A DNA stretch of 64,000 nucleotides from AP-15 sp963797115 (GTDB lineage Bacteria; Pseudomonadota; Alphaproteobacteria; ATCC43930; CGMCC-115725). Location: assembly GCA_963797115.1 (NCBI GenBank), contig CAWCOH010000005.1, positions 310,001-374,000 of the forward strand, in the 5' to 3' direction. Below, piece after piece: positions 1-8,896 of this stretch (position 1 is the stretch's first letter; every line of letters starts with the position of its first letter). The notes beneath the pieces are model-generated. The model saw only the letters and a program-made list of their open reading frames with translations. It was not told where the DNA came from and did not search any database. Both the position numbers and the translations under genes were made by a program.

Positions 1-60
1 GAAATGCCCCTGTACCGCCGTCGTGCACTTTTCGACCGCATGTTCTACTCTATATGTATA

Positions 61-110
61 TTGGTTTTGACAGGGAGCGCCGCTGCCATGTGGGCAGCGG
101 TAAAATATTG
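61..110 (+). promoter_or_regulatory. Possible regulatory element upstream of the O-antigen ligase gene
   Basis: A perfect TTGACA lies at 67-72. A 7-bp inverted repeat (CGCTGCC at 81-87, GGCAGCG at 93-99) follows, and then TAAAAT at 101-106. The gap between the two hexamers is 28 bp, too long for a standard sigma-70 promoter, so the hexamers may not work together. The hairpin could be an operator. The evidence is suggestive only. Confidence 0.25.
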
Positions 111-175
111 TGTTTTCATATCTATATTCACGCTGGGCGGTCCAACAGTAGAGTTTATCACGGAGATTCAAAGCA

Positions 176-1729
176 ATGATCGCGCAGGCGCTCAGCCCGA
201 CCCGGCCGCTACTCGGCGTTGCCCTGACTGTGGCGATCGGGGTCTTGGTCGCGCTCGGGACCGTTTTGGGGATGACCTTTAGCGGGTTGGCGAAGGTCGG
301 CTTCGCGATTGCCGGCCTGGCTCTTCTCATTCCCGCTTTCGTGGCCCGCGATCCGAAGGCGTATGGGCTATTCCTCCTCGTCTTTTCCGTTCCTATTGAC
401 TTCTCCAAGCGTACAACAAATTGGATCGCCGACCCTCTGCTCCTTTTCCAGCAATATGGCTTGCCAGCTTCGGGAACGCTTGGTGTGGATATCCAAGCGG
501 CCGATGTGGCGATGGTCGCGCTGCTGGTGCCTTGGCTGGCCCGGCTGTGGCTTAGACGACAGAACCTCTATTTCCCGAAGGCGGGGTACATATTCGTACT
601 CTATCTCTTATGGGCTCTGAGCGTCTCGCTGTTCGAGGCTCCGTCGCGATACTTGGCAATGTTCGAATTGACCCGAGAAATCCTCTATTTCGTGCTTTTC
701 CTCTATATCGTCAATAATGTGGTCACTCGCGCACAGTTTCGCGCCGTCGTCCTGGCGCTGGTGGTAGGTCTGGTTGTCGAGTCCGGAGCGGTGATGATCA
801 ATTTCGACCGCGGGGTCGGAACAGAACAAAATTTCTTCAACGGCTTGCTGTACGGCACAAACCCGAGGCCCGAGACGGCCGGCACGCTCAAGGTGTCGGA
901 AACGGGGGCGTGGTCCAACGTCGCACGCAGCGCGGGCACTTTCGCGCACCCCTCCATGACCGCGTATTACTTCGAATATATCTTGCCGATCGTCTTGGGG
1001 TATATGCTGGCGGCGCGCGGCGCGCGGGACCGAATCCTGTTTGGCACCATATTGGCAGCAGGCTGGGTCGCATTGCTCCTGACGTTCTCGCGGGGGGGAA
1101 TGGTGGGGTTCCTTGTCGCCAGCATCGTATTCTTCCCGATCGCGCGGTGGTCACGGCTAATCTCGCGACATAGGTTCGCGGCCTTCGCTTTCATCTTAGC
1201 GGTAGGCGTGGTGCTGGGTACGCCCTTTCTGATCGAGTTTCTGCAGTCCAGGCCGGGAGCCGTCGCGCTTCGCATGAAATTGATCACACCGTCAGTCAAC
1301 GCTTTTTTTGCACGCCCGATTTGGGGGGCTGGCCTAAACAACAGCTCTGCCGTCACGGAAAACTCGCGCGCCATAGTGCTGACAGCCAAGGGCAGCAGCA
1401 TGTATCGGATGACTGTTGTGCACAACTTCTATCTGATTGTGCTGGTCGAGGTCGGGATCGTGGGGTTTCTGTTGTTCTTCGGGTTCTTCTTGCAGACGGC
1501 CGTGACCGCACTGCGCCGCATGCGAGCGGCCGAGACGGAAATGAAGCTGCTGTTGATCGCCATCGTGTCGACCTGGGCGGGCCTTGCCATGCACAATTTG
1601 GCCGATCCCTTCGGCGGTTTTTCGACACGAGTGATGTTGTTTCTGCAAGCTGGTTTGATTTTCGCAATATGCCATCGGGTCCAGGAAGAGCGCGCACTGC
1701 TCGGAAATGGCGCGCAGATTGAGTTGTGA
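176..1729 (+). CDS. O-antigen ligase / Wzy-type polymerase-like membrane protein
   Basis: A 517-aa integral membrane protein with about ten or more hydrophobic segments. It fits the O-antigen ligase (Wzy_C) superfamily, which polymerises or ligates lipid-linked glycans on the periplasmic face of the inner membrane. Visible family marks are a LLTFSRGG stretch around residue 302-309 and a VHNFYL..LVEVG stretch near residue 420, followed by two more membrane segments. The ATG at 176 is preceded by GGAG with a 10-base gap. It opens the polysaccharide locus that also holds export and priming genes. The sequence does not distinguish polymerase from ligase. Confidence 0.8.
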   Translation: MIAQALSPTRPLLGVALTVAIGVLVALGTVLGMTFSGLAKVGFAIAGLALLIPAFVARDPKAYGLFLLVFSVPIDFSKRTTNWIADPLLLFQQYGLPASGTLGVDIQAADVAMVALLVPWLARLWLRRQNLYFPKAGYIFVLYLLWALSVSLFEAPSRYLAMFELTREILYFVLFLYIVNNVVTRAQFRAVVLALVVGLVVESGAVMINFDRGVGTEQNFFNGLLYGTNPRPETAGTLKVSETGAWSNVARSAGTFAHPSMTAYYFEYILPIVLGYMLAARGARDRILFGTILAAGWVALLLTFSRGGMVGFLVASIVFFPIARWSRLISRHRFAAFAFILAVGVVLGTPFLIEFLQSRPGAVALRMKLITPSVNAFFARPIWGAGLNNSSAVTENSRAIVLTAKGSSMYRMTVVHNFYLIVLVEVGIVGFLLFFGFFLQTAVTALRRMRAAETEMKLLLIAIVSTWAGLAMHNLADPFGGFSTRVMLFLQAGLIFAICHRVQEERALLGNGAQIEL

Positions 1730-1785
1730 TTGCAGGCTGCGCCCACTGCCGACACCCGCGCCTCATCAACAGCTCGGCGTGAGCA

Positions 1786-2949
1786 TTAGCTGCGTATCAG
1801 TTGCTTGATTACGCCGGTGACACACGATGCAATTTTGGCATAGCCGACACTATTCGGATGATCGTCGTTAGGGTAATAATCGGACGCTGTCAATCGACAC
1901 AGTGTGAAACCGTCGAACAACTTTCCTCCCGCCTCTAGGACCGCATGTCGCGCCTTTAATCCAAGGGCGTCAGGGCCACTATCGATCTCGTCCTTCTGCG
2001 GCAGGTGAATGAACGCCACGTTGTCAGGACCATACGTCTCCACTAACTGATTGATCGCGGCGCGCGATTGTTGCTCCGCCCCGGACGTCGGGTTGGCGAG
2101 TCGTTCTCTGAGATACTGATAGACACGATAGCTGGCGGGGAGCAGCGCTTCCGCACGGGCTTTAATCCCGGGTTCATTTGTCGTCGGCATCCGAGCTGTT
2201 CTCACTTTGGCGATCCACGCAGACAACTCGCCTCGTGGCGGCAACCGATAGAGATAGCCTTCTTCAACGCGACACGGCGGAAGGCCTGCAAGACACCTGA
2301 AGTCGTTCGGTTTAAAATTCCAAACGCGCCGACTGTAATCGTCCGAAATGAACGGGATGACCACCTTTCGGATCGGGACTTTTCGGGCCGCTAAGTATCG
2401 TTCGAGCTTGAGCCACTGCGCGAAGCCGGTTCCTACTAATCCGCCATTGACAGGTTGATAACCGAGCTTGTCGATCTCCGGGCTTAGCAGTCGAAACCAT
2501 GGCTCAGCGCCTTGCCCTTGAGAAAACGAGTCCCCCAGCAACAGGAGCGACTCGCGTTTGGGGACGACGTCGGTATCCTGAACCAGGCCAAAATTGTTGG
2601 TCTGGAAATGATGGTCGTATTCGATGCTGAAATCACTGTCAGAGAAAAACGCGGTAAGATTCCTGATATCGCTATGGGGGACATAGGTGAATATGTCTCC
2701 ATGATTTTGGAATATCGTATCGGGGCCGTCAAAGAACACGACGCGCCGCATCCCCTTGTCAAGCGTCTGTACGCCGATCGACGGAATAAATACGTGGCAA
2801 AACAGCTCAACTAAAAGGATACCAATGATCGTCGATGCAATTATCAACAACCATGGCTCCATTTTCTTGACGACGGTTCGTTTTACAGGCGCCCCGGATA
2901 AGCGATTATCGATCATCGGAGCCCGCGCCGGATACGGCCGTTGATCCAA
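1786..2949 (-). CDS. Membrane-anchored SGNH/GDSL-type hydrolase
   Basis: A 387-aa protein with one N-terminal membrane segment (about residues 32-52) and a periplasmic SGNH-like domain. The nucleophile block reads LLLLGDSFSQGQG near residue 136. The C-terminal block has the expected Asp-x-x-His spacing in NDDHPNSVGY near residue 364. Such proteins add or remove O-acyl groups on surface glycans (family knowledge). It lies just downstream of the carbamoyltransferase on the same strand, 42 bp away, and is probably co-transcribed with it. The first ATG lies at 2949; an internal ATG at residue 12 is equally possible. The substrate is unknown. Confidence 0.7.
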   Translation of the reverse strand: MDQRPYPARAPMIDNRLSGAPVKRTVVKKMEPWLLIIASTIIGILLVELFCHVFIPSIGVQTLDKGMRRVVFFDGPDTIFQNHGDIFTYVPHSDIRNLTAFFSDSDFSIEYDHHFQTNNFGLVQDTDVVPKRESLLLLGDSFSQGQGAEPWFRLLSPEIDKLGYQPVNGGLVGTGFAQWLKLERYLAARKVPIRKVVIPFISDDYSRRVWNFKPNDFRCLAGLPPCRVEEGYLYRLPPRGELSAWIAKVRTARMPTTNEPGIKARAEALLPASYRVYQYLRERLANPTSGAEQQSRAAINQLVETYGPDNVAFIHLPQKDEIDSGPDALGLKARHAVLEAGGKLFDGFTLCRLTASDYYPNDDHPNSVGYAKIASCVTGVIKQLIRS

Positions 2950-2991
2950 AGATTGCTTGATCAGAGTCTTCCGGGACGTCCAATGCTTTTG

Positions 2992-4827
2992 TTAATCGGG
3001 ATCGAACATGCCCTGATAGTCGACGCGAAGCGAGGGGTCTTGGTCTTCCTTGCGGGCAATGCAATTGCCAGCGACTAGGAGTTCGATGTCCGTTCCCATA
3101 AAACAGCGGAACGCGTCCTCCGGGGTGCAGACGATCGGCTCGCTCCTGACATTGAAGCTGGTGTTCACCAGAACCGGACAGCCGGTACGCGCCTTGAACG
3201 CGGAGAGCAGCGCGTGATAGCGCGGGTTTGTTTCCTTGTGAACGGTCTGGACGCGCGCCGACATGTCGACATGGGTGACGGCCGGGATTTCTGAGCGGAT
3301 AACATTGAGCCTGTCTACTCCAAATAGCCCTTGGTCCTCGTCCGACACAGGGTGGCGCCGATCCTCGAGCACGTCGGCGACGACGAGCATGTAAGGGCTG
3401 TCGCGATCAAGTTCGAACCACTCGGCCACGTCTTCGCGTAGAACGGAGGGTGCGAAGGGACGGAAGCTCTCACGGAATTTGACCTTCAGATTGAGCTGCC
3501 GCTGCATGTGCGGCGAGCGCGGGTCGGCGAGGATCGAGCGGGCGCCGAGGGCGCGCGGGCCGAACTCCATGCGCCCCTGGAACCAGCCAACGGCCTTTTC
3601 GTCGACCAAGGCAGCGACTGTCTGCTCGATCAGCGCCTCGTCCTCCGCAATCTCGAAGACCGCCCCGGCCTTGTGAAGCCGCTCGGCAATCTCGGCATTG
3701 GCGAAAGCAGGCCCCAGATATGCGCCCTGCATCCCGTCAAGGACGTTTCCGACCCGGCGCGGCTGGTCGAGGAATTCATGATAGGCAGAGAGCGCTGCGC
3801 CCAGCGCGCCGCCGGCATCCCCGGCGGCCGGCTGCACCCAAAGATCGTCGACCAGCCCCCCACGCAACACTTTGCCGTTGGCAACACAATTGAGCGCAAC
3901 ACCGCCGGCGAGGCAAAGCCTACGCAGGCCTGTTTGCGCAACCAGACTGCGAACCATCCGCAGAATTGCTTCCTCGGTGACCGCTTGGACCGAGGCCGCG
4001 AGATCCATATGACGCTGTTCCAGTAGTACCTCCGGGGCACGCGGCGGCCCTCCGAACAAGCGATCAAAGCGGCTGTTGGTCATCCGCAGCCCGACGCAGT
4101 AATCAAAATATTCCTGATTGAGATGGAACGATCCGTCCGGTTTGAGATCGATCAAGTTATCCAGAATGATATGGGCATATCGGGGCTCGCCATACGGCGC
4201 CAATCCCATCACCTTGTACTCGCCGGAGTTCACCTTAAAGCCCGTGTAGTAGGTAAAGGCCGCGTAGAGCAAGCCAAGGGAGTGGGGAAAATGGATTTCC
4301 TTCACCATTTCAATGTTGTGATTTCGGCCGATCCCGACGCTGGTGGTAGCCCACTCTCCGACACCGTCCATCGTGAGGATCAGCGCCTCGTCGAAAGGCG
4401 AAGGAAAGAAAGCGCTAGCAGCGTGACTCTGATGATGTTCGGCGAAGAGTAGCTTGTGCTGCCGATCGAAGTCGGGCGCTCGAACTCTGAGCCGCTTGCC
4501 AATAAGGTCCTTCTGGAACAATTTCTCTTTGAGCCACAGCGGCAAGGCCACGCGGAACGAGCCGAACCCGCGCGGCGCGAAGGCGAGATAGGTCTCGAGC
4601 AGCCGTTCGAACTTGATAAACGGTTTCTCGTAGAAAACGACGTAGTCCAGGTCATCGAGCGTCAGACCACCTTCGTCGAGACAATAGCGGATGGCATTCT
4701 CGGGGTAACGCGCATCCTGCTTTTTACGGGTAAAACGCTCCTCTTGCGCAGCCGCAACGATGTGGCCGTCCTCGACCAGTGCCGCAGCACTGTCGTGATA
4801 AAAGGCGGAAATCCCGAGAATGCGCAT
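2992..4827 (-). CDS. NodU/CmcH-family O-carbamoyltransferase
   Basis: A 611-aa protein of full family length. These enzymes transfer a carbamoyl group from carbamoyl phosphate, through a carbamoyl adenylate, to a hydroxyl of a sugar or natural product. The N-terminal Kae1-like domain shows GISAFYHDSAAALV, the metal-binding pattern EHHQSHAASA and the nucleotide-binding LAGGVALNC. The C-terminal domain has EFGPRALGARSI and FRESFRPFAPSV. The start has AGAGGA eight bases upstream. It is followed upstream on the same strand by DUF5989 and SxtJ-type genes, a recurrent trio. In this locus the acceptor is most likely a polysaccharide sugar, which is inference. Confidence 0.9.
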   Translation of the reverse strand: MRILGISAFYHDSAAALVEDGHIVAAAQEERFTRKKQDARYPENAIRYCLDEGGLTLDDLDYVVFYEKPFIKFERLLETYLAFAPRGFGSFRVALPLWLKEKLFQKDLIGKRLRVRAPDFDRQHKLLFAEHHQSHAASAFFPSPFDEALILTMDGVGEWATTSVGIGRNHNIEMVKEIHFPHSLGLLYAAFTYYTGFKVNSGEYKVMGLAPYGEPRYAHIILDNLIDLKPDGSFHLNQEYFDYCVGLRMTNSRFDRLFGGPPRAPEVLLEQRHMDLAASVQAVTEEAILRMVRSLVAQTGLRRLCLAGGVALNCVANGKVLRGGLVDDLWVQPAAGDAGGALGAALSAYHEFLDQPRRVGNVLDGMQGAYLGPAFANAEIAERLHKAGAVFEIAEDEALIEQTVAALVDEKAVGWFQGRMEFGPRALGARSILADPRSPHMQRQLNLKVKFRESFRPFAPSVLREDVAEWFELDRDSPYMLVVADVLEDRRHPVSDEDQGLFGVDRLNVIRSEIPAVTHVDMSARVQTVHKETNPRYHALLSAFKARTGCPVLVNTSFNVRSEPIVCTPEDAFRCFMGTDIELLVAGNCIARKEDQDPSLRVDYQGMFDPD

Positions 4828-4848
4828 TCAGCAAATCCTCTGATCGCG

Positions 4849-5001
4849 TCAAAATAGCGCGTAGATGAACGGCGCGACCGCCGAGCCCTGGGTGGCTACC
4901 AGCAGCGCACCGAACAATGCCATGGTTATCATCAGCGGGGCGAGCCAGAGTTTCTTCCGAACACGCAGGAAGGCCCAAAATTCCTCGATGAAGCCGAGCA
5001 T
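4849..5001 (-). CDS. DUF5989-type small membrane protein, companion of carbamoyltransferase
   Basis: A 50-aa protein beginning MLGFIEEFWAFLRVRKKLWL, followed by one membrane helix and ending APFIYALF. This matches the short DUF5989 proteins found between NodU-type carbamoyltransferases and SxtJ-type proteins. A strong ribosome-binding site, GAGGAGG, lies six bases before the ATG. The gap to the carbamoyltransferase start is 21 bp and to the SxtJ-type gene 10 bp, so the three form an operon. It may anchor the cytosolic transferase to the membrane, which is inference only. Confidence 0.8.
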   Translation of the reverse strand: MLGFIEEFWAFLRVRKKLWLAPLMITMALFGALLVATQGSAVAPFIYALF

Positions 5002-5011
5002 TAGATCCTCC

Positions 5012-5452
5012 TCAGAACTGCCGCCTCATGCTCGATGGCCCGCCTTCCGGCAAGTCCCGTGCGACCCAGTAGCTGGCAGCGGTCCGATTGGGTGCCAAGC
5101 GCAATGGTCGTTTACCCGCTATCCGTAGAATAAACGCCATCGGGGTGACCACGAAGAAGTATAGCAGCGCCAGGACGATCGGGTTAACCATTTTGGCTAT
5201 CGCGACCCCTATCTTCAACCAGAATCGATTGAGAGCGGACAAACGCGAGGGTGCAACGATTCCGAGAGCCAGCATTAGAGCGCCCGGAGCAAAGATCAAG
5301 AATGAGACAGTAGTGACCGCTCCCCCCATAAATGCCTTTGCCCCACCGATCAGCATTAATACAATGCCGACCGTGCATCCGAACGCCCGATCGCTGCCAG
5401 CTCCGGGCGGCTCATCGTCACGATAGTTTTCGTGCAAAAAATTCTGGCTCAC
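5012..5452 (-). CDS. SxtJ-type membrane protein
   Basis: A 146-aa protein with three or so hydrophobic segments and a C-terminal basic tail (RPLRLAPNRTAASYWVAR), typical of the SxtJ family first named in saxitoxin clusters. It is recurrently encoded next to carbamoyltransferases. I chose the GTG at 5452 because AGGAA lies eight bases upstream. A longer reading from TTG at 5503 adds 17 unlikely residues. It is the first gene of the SxtJ-DUF5989-carbamoyltransferase-SGNH operon. Its biochemical role is unknown in the family. Confidence 0.75.
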   Translation of the reverse strand: MSQNFLHENYRDDEPPGAGSDRAFGCTVGIVLMLIGGAKAFMGGAVTTVSFLIFAPGALMLALGIVAPSRLSALNRFWLKIGVAIAKMVNPIVLALLYFFVVTPMAFILRIAGKRPLRLAPNRTAASYWVARDLPEGGPSSMRRQF

Positions 5453-5777
5453 TGAGGTGTTCCTGTTGCATGAATTCTTGAGAGAGCACACTTGGTTCCT
5501 CAAATATTGAGGCAGGAGCTATAATATGACTATCCGATGGGCCCGAATGTCAAGTCGATTCACCCGTTGCAAGACGAGGCTCGCCCCGGTCCGAGCTCGC
5601 GGTGCGATCGCGGAACGCTTATGTGGTTACCCTTTAGCTTGCGTGCAAAACGGTGGAACGATACAGTCGACTTCGGTAATGCCGCGCGAACAGGTCTCGT
5701 CGGTAGGGTTTGGACATCAACCACACGATACGAGTATCCGCCGAGGGATTAATTGAATTCCCTTCGAAGGTATTCAA
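5453..5777. promoter_or_regulatory. Divergent intergenic region between SxtJ operon and SGNH gene
   Basis: A 325-bp AT-richer spacer between two divergently transcribed units. It must hold promoters for both the SxtJ-carbamoyltransferase operon and the SGNH gene at 5778. No clear operator or consensus hexamer pair was recognised. Confidence 0.4.
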
Positions 5778-6890
5778 ATGGGTCGTAGAATAGTCTTTAA
5801 TTTATTGACGCTATTCGTTGGTGTTATTCTATCGCTGGCCTTTCTTGAAGTCGCTCTAAGAATTCATAACCCGATCGTAGCGGCAGTAAAGGGCAACAGC
5901 GTCGAGCTTCGTGTGAATTACAATGAGGTTCGGCAAAATACTTACACTCCAGGCGTCGTACCTGAGAGTCACATCCACCAAAACTCGTTAGGTTTCCGGG
6001 GCGCTGATCCGCCTGCTGATTTGCCAGACCGGCTCAGTATTATCACCGTTGGTGGCAGCACCACTCGAGACGCTACACAGTCTGACGATCATACCTGGAC
6101 CGCTCTGCTCGGCGACGTAGTGGCTGATTGTTTCGATCGCACCTGGATAAACAATGCTGGCTTCGAGGCCCAAACGTCAATTGGAAACGCTGAGCTGATT
6201 CGCAACTATATCGCCAAGCTGCATCCAAAGGTCGTTGTGCTGTTGATCGGCGCCAACGAACTCAGGGCCGATGGTGCGGTCCTTGGCCCAAATGATCTTA
6301 GTTCCGGCTCGGGGATCAAGGGCTTTGTCAAGCGTCTCGCCAATCGATCCACGGTCGTCGACCTCGGCGTGACACTATACCGGAGCTTGCGCATATGGAC
6401 GGCAGGCTTCCACAGGGAAAACCCGGCAGAGGGGGATCCCATGCCATTGAGTGGCGAGGAGCGGCTTACTGTAGCAAGGCATCTCCAACCCGCGTACGCT
6501 GAGCGCCTTCGCCTCATCATTCGGCTGCTGCGGGATGGACAGACCATCCCGGTACTGATGACCCAGCCCACGGTTGGGGGGGTGGTACGAGACCCGACTA
6601 CCGGCAAGGATTTGTCTCGCCTGTGGTACGGACAATTTTTTTATCAGGCATTCGAAATCTACAATGACACCATGCGCGACGTGGCACAAAGAGAAAACGT
6701 TCACCTGATCGACTTAGCACGCTTGATGCCGAAGGATACAAAATATTACTGGGATCCTGAACACCATACCGACGCGGGTGTAGCGAAGATTGCTCAGCTG
6801 GTGGAGGCGGGACTATTGCCGTATTTAGCAAAGAAGTTCCCTACCTTCAATAAAGGCACCTGCCAAACCGTCTCCGCCAACCCCAGCTAG
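5778..6890 (+). CDS. Second membrane-anchored SGNH/GDSL-type hydrolase
   Basis: A 370-aa protein with an N-terminal membrane segment (residues 7-26) and an SGNH hydrolase-like periplasmic domain. Block I is VGGSTTRD near residue 93, block III is LIGANELRADG near residue 157, and block V is DPEHHTDAG near residue 328, giving the Ser, Asn, Asp and His of the family. The ATG has GAAGG seven bases upstream. It is divergent from the carbamoyltransferase operon and distinct in sequence from the SGNH protein at 1786-2949. A role in acyl decoration of a surface glycan is likely but not shown. Codon use is more AT-rich than in the core genes. Confidence 0.75.
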   Translation: MGRRIVFNLLTLFVGVILSLAFLEVALRIHNPIVAAVKGNSVELRVNYNEVRQNTYTPGVVPESHIHQNSLGFRGADPPADLPDRLSIITVGGSTTRDATQSDDHTWTALLGDVVADCFDRTWINNAGFEAQTSIGNAELIRNYIAKLHPKVVVLLIGANELRADGAVLGPNDLSSGSGIKGFVKRLANRSTVVDLGVTLYRSLRIWTAGFHRENPAEGDPMPLSGEERLTVARHLQPAYAERLRLIIRLLRDGQTIPVLMTQPTVGGVVRDPTTGKDLSRLWYGQFFYQAFEIYNDTMRDVAQRENVHLIDLARLMPKDTKYYWDPEHHTDAGVAKIAQLVEAGLLPYLAKKFPTFNKGTCQTVSANPS

Positions 6891-7530
6891 TGGTGCGCTT
6901 CTAACGCTTGGCGCCTGCGTCCACTTTCGGACGTGCAAGGAAATCCTGGGAATGTGCGATCCCTGAATCGTCCGCTTGTCATCCGGGCGAAAGCCGTGGC
7001 CCACTCCTCCATCACGTGGGAATTCAAGCAATAGCGATAAATTACCGATCTTCAAGGGTCCCTGTCTGCGGAATGATGGACCCCGGCTTTTTTGTCGGGT
7101 GCCAAAATTGGGTGCCAGTAGATTTTCTTCACACGCTCTTGCGTGGGGTAACCGAGGATAGAGCGACAGGCGTGATCTGTTTGGTGTATACTACTAGAGT
7201 GAATCACTTTGGCCAGAAGATACGCCACCCGGCCTGGCAGACCCGCGTCAGCACGAATCGAGCTAGGCCTCCACAAGCGGCGCGGAGCAGCTACCGCCCG
7301 GCCTCCCTGGAGCCACGCGACAAGGCCGGGAAGGCGCTCGCCGCGGTCGTGCACGAGGCCTAATCGGCAAAAAGGCGTTGCCCAGCCGATTGAAACCGTT
7401 GAGAATTCCAGGGATCCCCTTGCCATGACATACGAGTGCGAGCCTCAGGGGGATCTTGGTGGATGGCGGTGGTTGTCTCTCGGGTCGCCGATCCGACGGC
7501 TCAAGCGAATGGAATGGATATTCTGCGGAT
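6891..7530. other. Non-coding stretch with a degraded palindromic repeat
   Basis: No convincing gene was found in these 640 bases. Around 6975-7105 there are partial copies of a GTCATCC..GCGAAAGCC and GGACCCCGGC type sequence, which resembles the dispersed palindromic repeats common between alphaproteobacterial genes but is too degenerate to fold convincingly. The promoter of the export gene that follows should lie in the last 150 bases. Confidence 0.35.
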
Positions 7531-8700
7531 ATGATGGAGCTGACGACCTGGTTCGGGCCGAAGCAGATCGGTCGACCGCGCACCAACGGGTTGCCGCGGT
7601 GCCGCGTGGCCCTGAGCGTCGCGCTTGCGCCCATTCTGCTGAACGTCGGGCTGACCGCCTGCGAATCCCCGTCCTACGAACGCGCGAGCGACGGACCGAC
7701 CGTATATCTCGACCAGCTCAGCGACGCCCAAAAGGCCGAAGCCCGCCAGAAGATCGTACAAAGCTTGAGCCGGGGCATCGGGGTCTACAAGTTAGGCATC
7801 GGCGACGAGATCGACATATTTTTTCACATCAGCCGGAAGCCGACACTGGGGAAATATGCCATCATGGCCGCCGACAAGCTTCGCATCGAATTCCTGGGTG
7901 ATCCGGAGAACAGCCGGACCGTCCAGGTGCCGCCGGACGGTCGAATTTCCTTGCCCCTGATTGGGCCCGTGATGGCGGCGGGACAGACCGCCGACGCTCT
8001 TGCTCGCCAGCTGCAAGAACGCTACAGCCGCGTCCTCACCGAACCCAAGATCACAGTCAACGTGACCGAGACCCACTCCCCGCTGGACGATTTTATCGAT
8101 GTGCTCGGGTCCTCCACGAAGGGGCGCAGCATCGTCGACAAGGTGTTGCCGGACGGCACGATTTCAGTCCCGCTGCTGGCCCCGCTCAAGGCGCGTGGAC
8201 GTACGCTGGACGAAGTCAGGCAGGAAATCGATGCCGCGTATTCGGCAAAGGGCCTCGACGTTTTCGTCAGTCTAGTTCCGCGCACCTTGCTTGCCGCCGC
8301 GACGTTGGTTATCGGCGAGGTCGGTAAACCGGGCCGCATCCAGCTGGAACGGCCAACAACCGTGCTGATGGCGGTCGCTCAGGCCGGCGGCGTCTCGGCG
8401 AGCGGGTCGATGGATTCGGTCCGTGTGTTTTACATCGGCGACGACGGCATGCAGCGCGTGCGGTCGATCAATCTGACGGACGTCATGGAAGGCCTCAGGC
8501 TGGAGAATGACATGATTGTTCCCAATAACAGCATTATCTACGTCCCGCCGACCGCGCTGGCCAAGCTCGGTCGTTGGGAGGACGCGGTATTGCGTGATGT
8601 GTTGAGATTTCAGGGATTCAACATTGGTGGCGCTTACTTGCTCAACCAGACGACCCCCACCACCGTTGTTCCTAACCCAAACCCAACAGCAACCCAGTGA
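7531..8700 (+). CDS. Wza-type polysaccharide export outer-membrane lipoprotein
   Basis: A 389-aa protein with a hydrophobic signal peptide and lipobox LTAC, a Poly_export domain beginning YKLGIGDEIDIFF, and SLBB-type repeats (VPPDGRISLPLIGPV; then VLPDGTISVPLLAP and VIGEVGKPGRIQLERP). Such proteins form the outer-membrane ring through which capsule or exopolysaccharide leaves the cell, working with a Wzz/Wzc partner. I placed the start at ATG 7531; the reading frame is open back to 7456, but the extra residues do not look like a signal peptide. A Wzz-type gene lies convergent on the other strand. Confidence 0.85.
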   Translation: MMELTTWFGPKQIGRPRTNGLPRCRVALSVALAPILLNVGLTACESPSYERASDGPTVYLDQLSDAQKAEARQKIVQSLSRGIGVYKLGIGDEIDIFFHISRKPTLGKYAIMAADKLRIEFLGDPENSRTVQVPPDGRISLPLIGPVMAAGQTADALARQLQERYSRVLTEPKITVNVTETHSPLDDFIDVLGSSTKGRSIVDKVLPDGTISVPLLAPLKARGRTLDEVRQEIDAAYSAKGLDVFVSLVPRTLLAAATLVIGEVGKPGRIQLERPTTVLMAVAQAGGVSASGSMDSVRVFYIGDDGMQRVRSINLTDVMEGLRLENDMIVPNNSIIYVPPTALAKLGRWEDAVLRDVLRFQGFNIGGAYLLNQTTPTTVVPNPNPTATQ

Positions 8701-8896
8701 CGACCCGGGCGCGGGTGAGCCGTCGTGACCAAGATGGACCTCTTGCTGGTCTACATCGCGTCGAAACTTGCCGATCGCAAAAAATGTTCGGATGGTAGAT
8801 CTGAGGCCCGCGATCAACACGGTGCGGCCGTCACCCGGTGATTGCCGACCAGGCCGCTCTCGACGGCGACGGCCCTAGCGGGCGAGCATCCCGTCT

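Noticed and set aside
4..282. Open frame of 92 aa at the window start
   Set aside because: It overlaps the start of the O-antigen ligase gene and has no recognisable domain or ribosome-binding site.
6908..7363. 151-aa open frame in the long spacer
   Set aside because: Its translation has no domain character and it covers the degenerate palindromic sequence, so it is probably chance.
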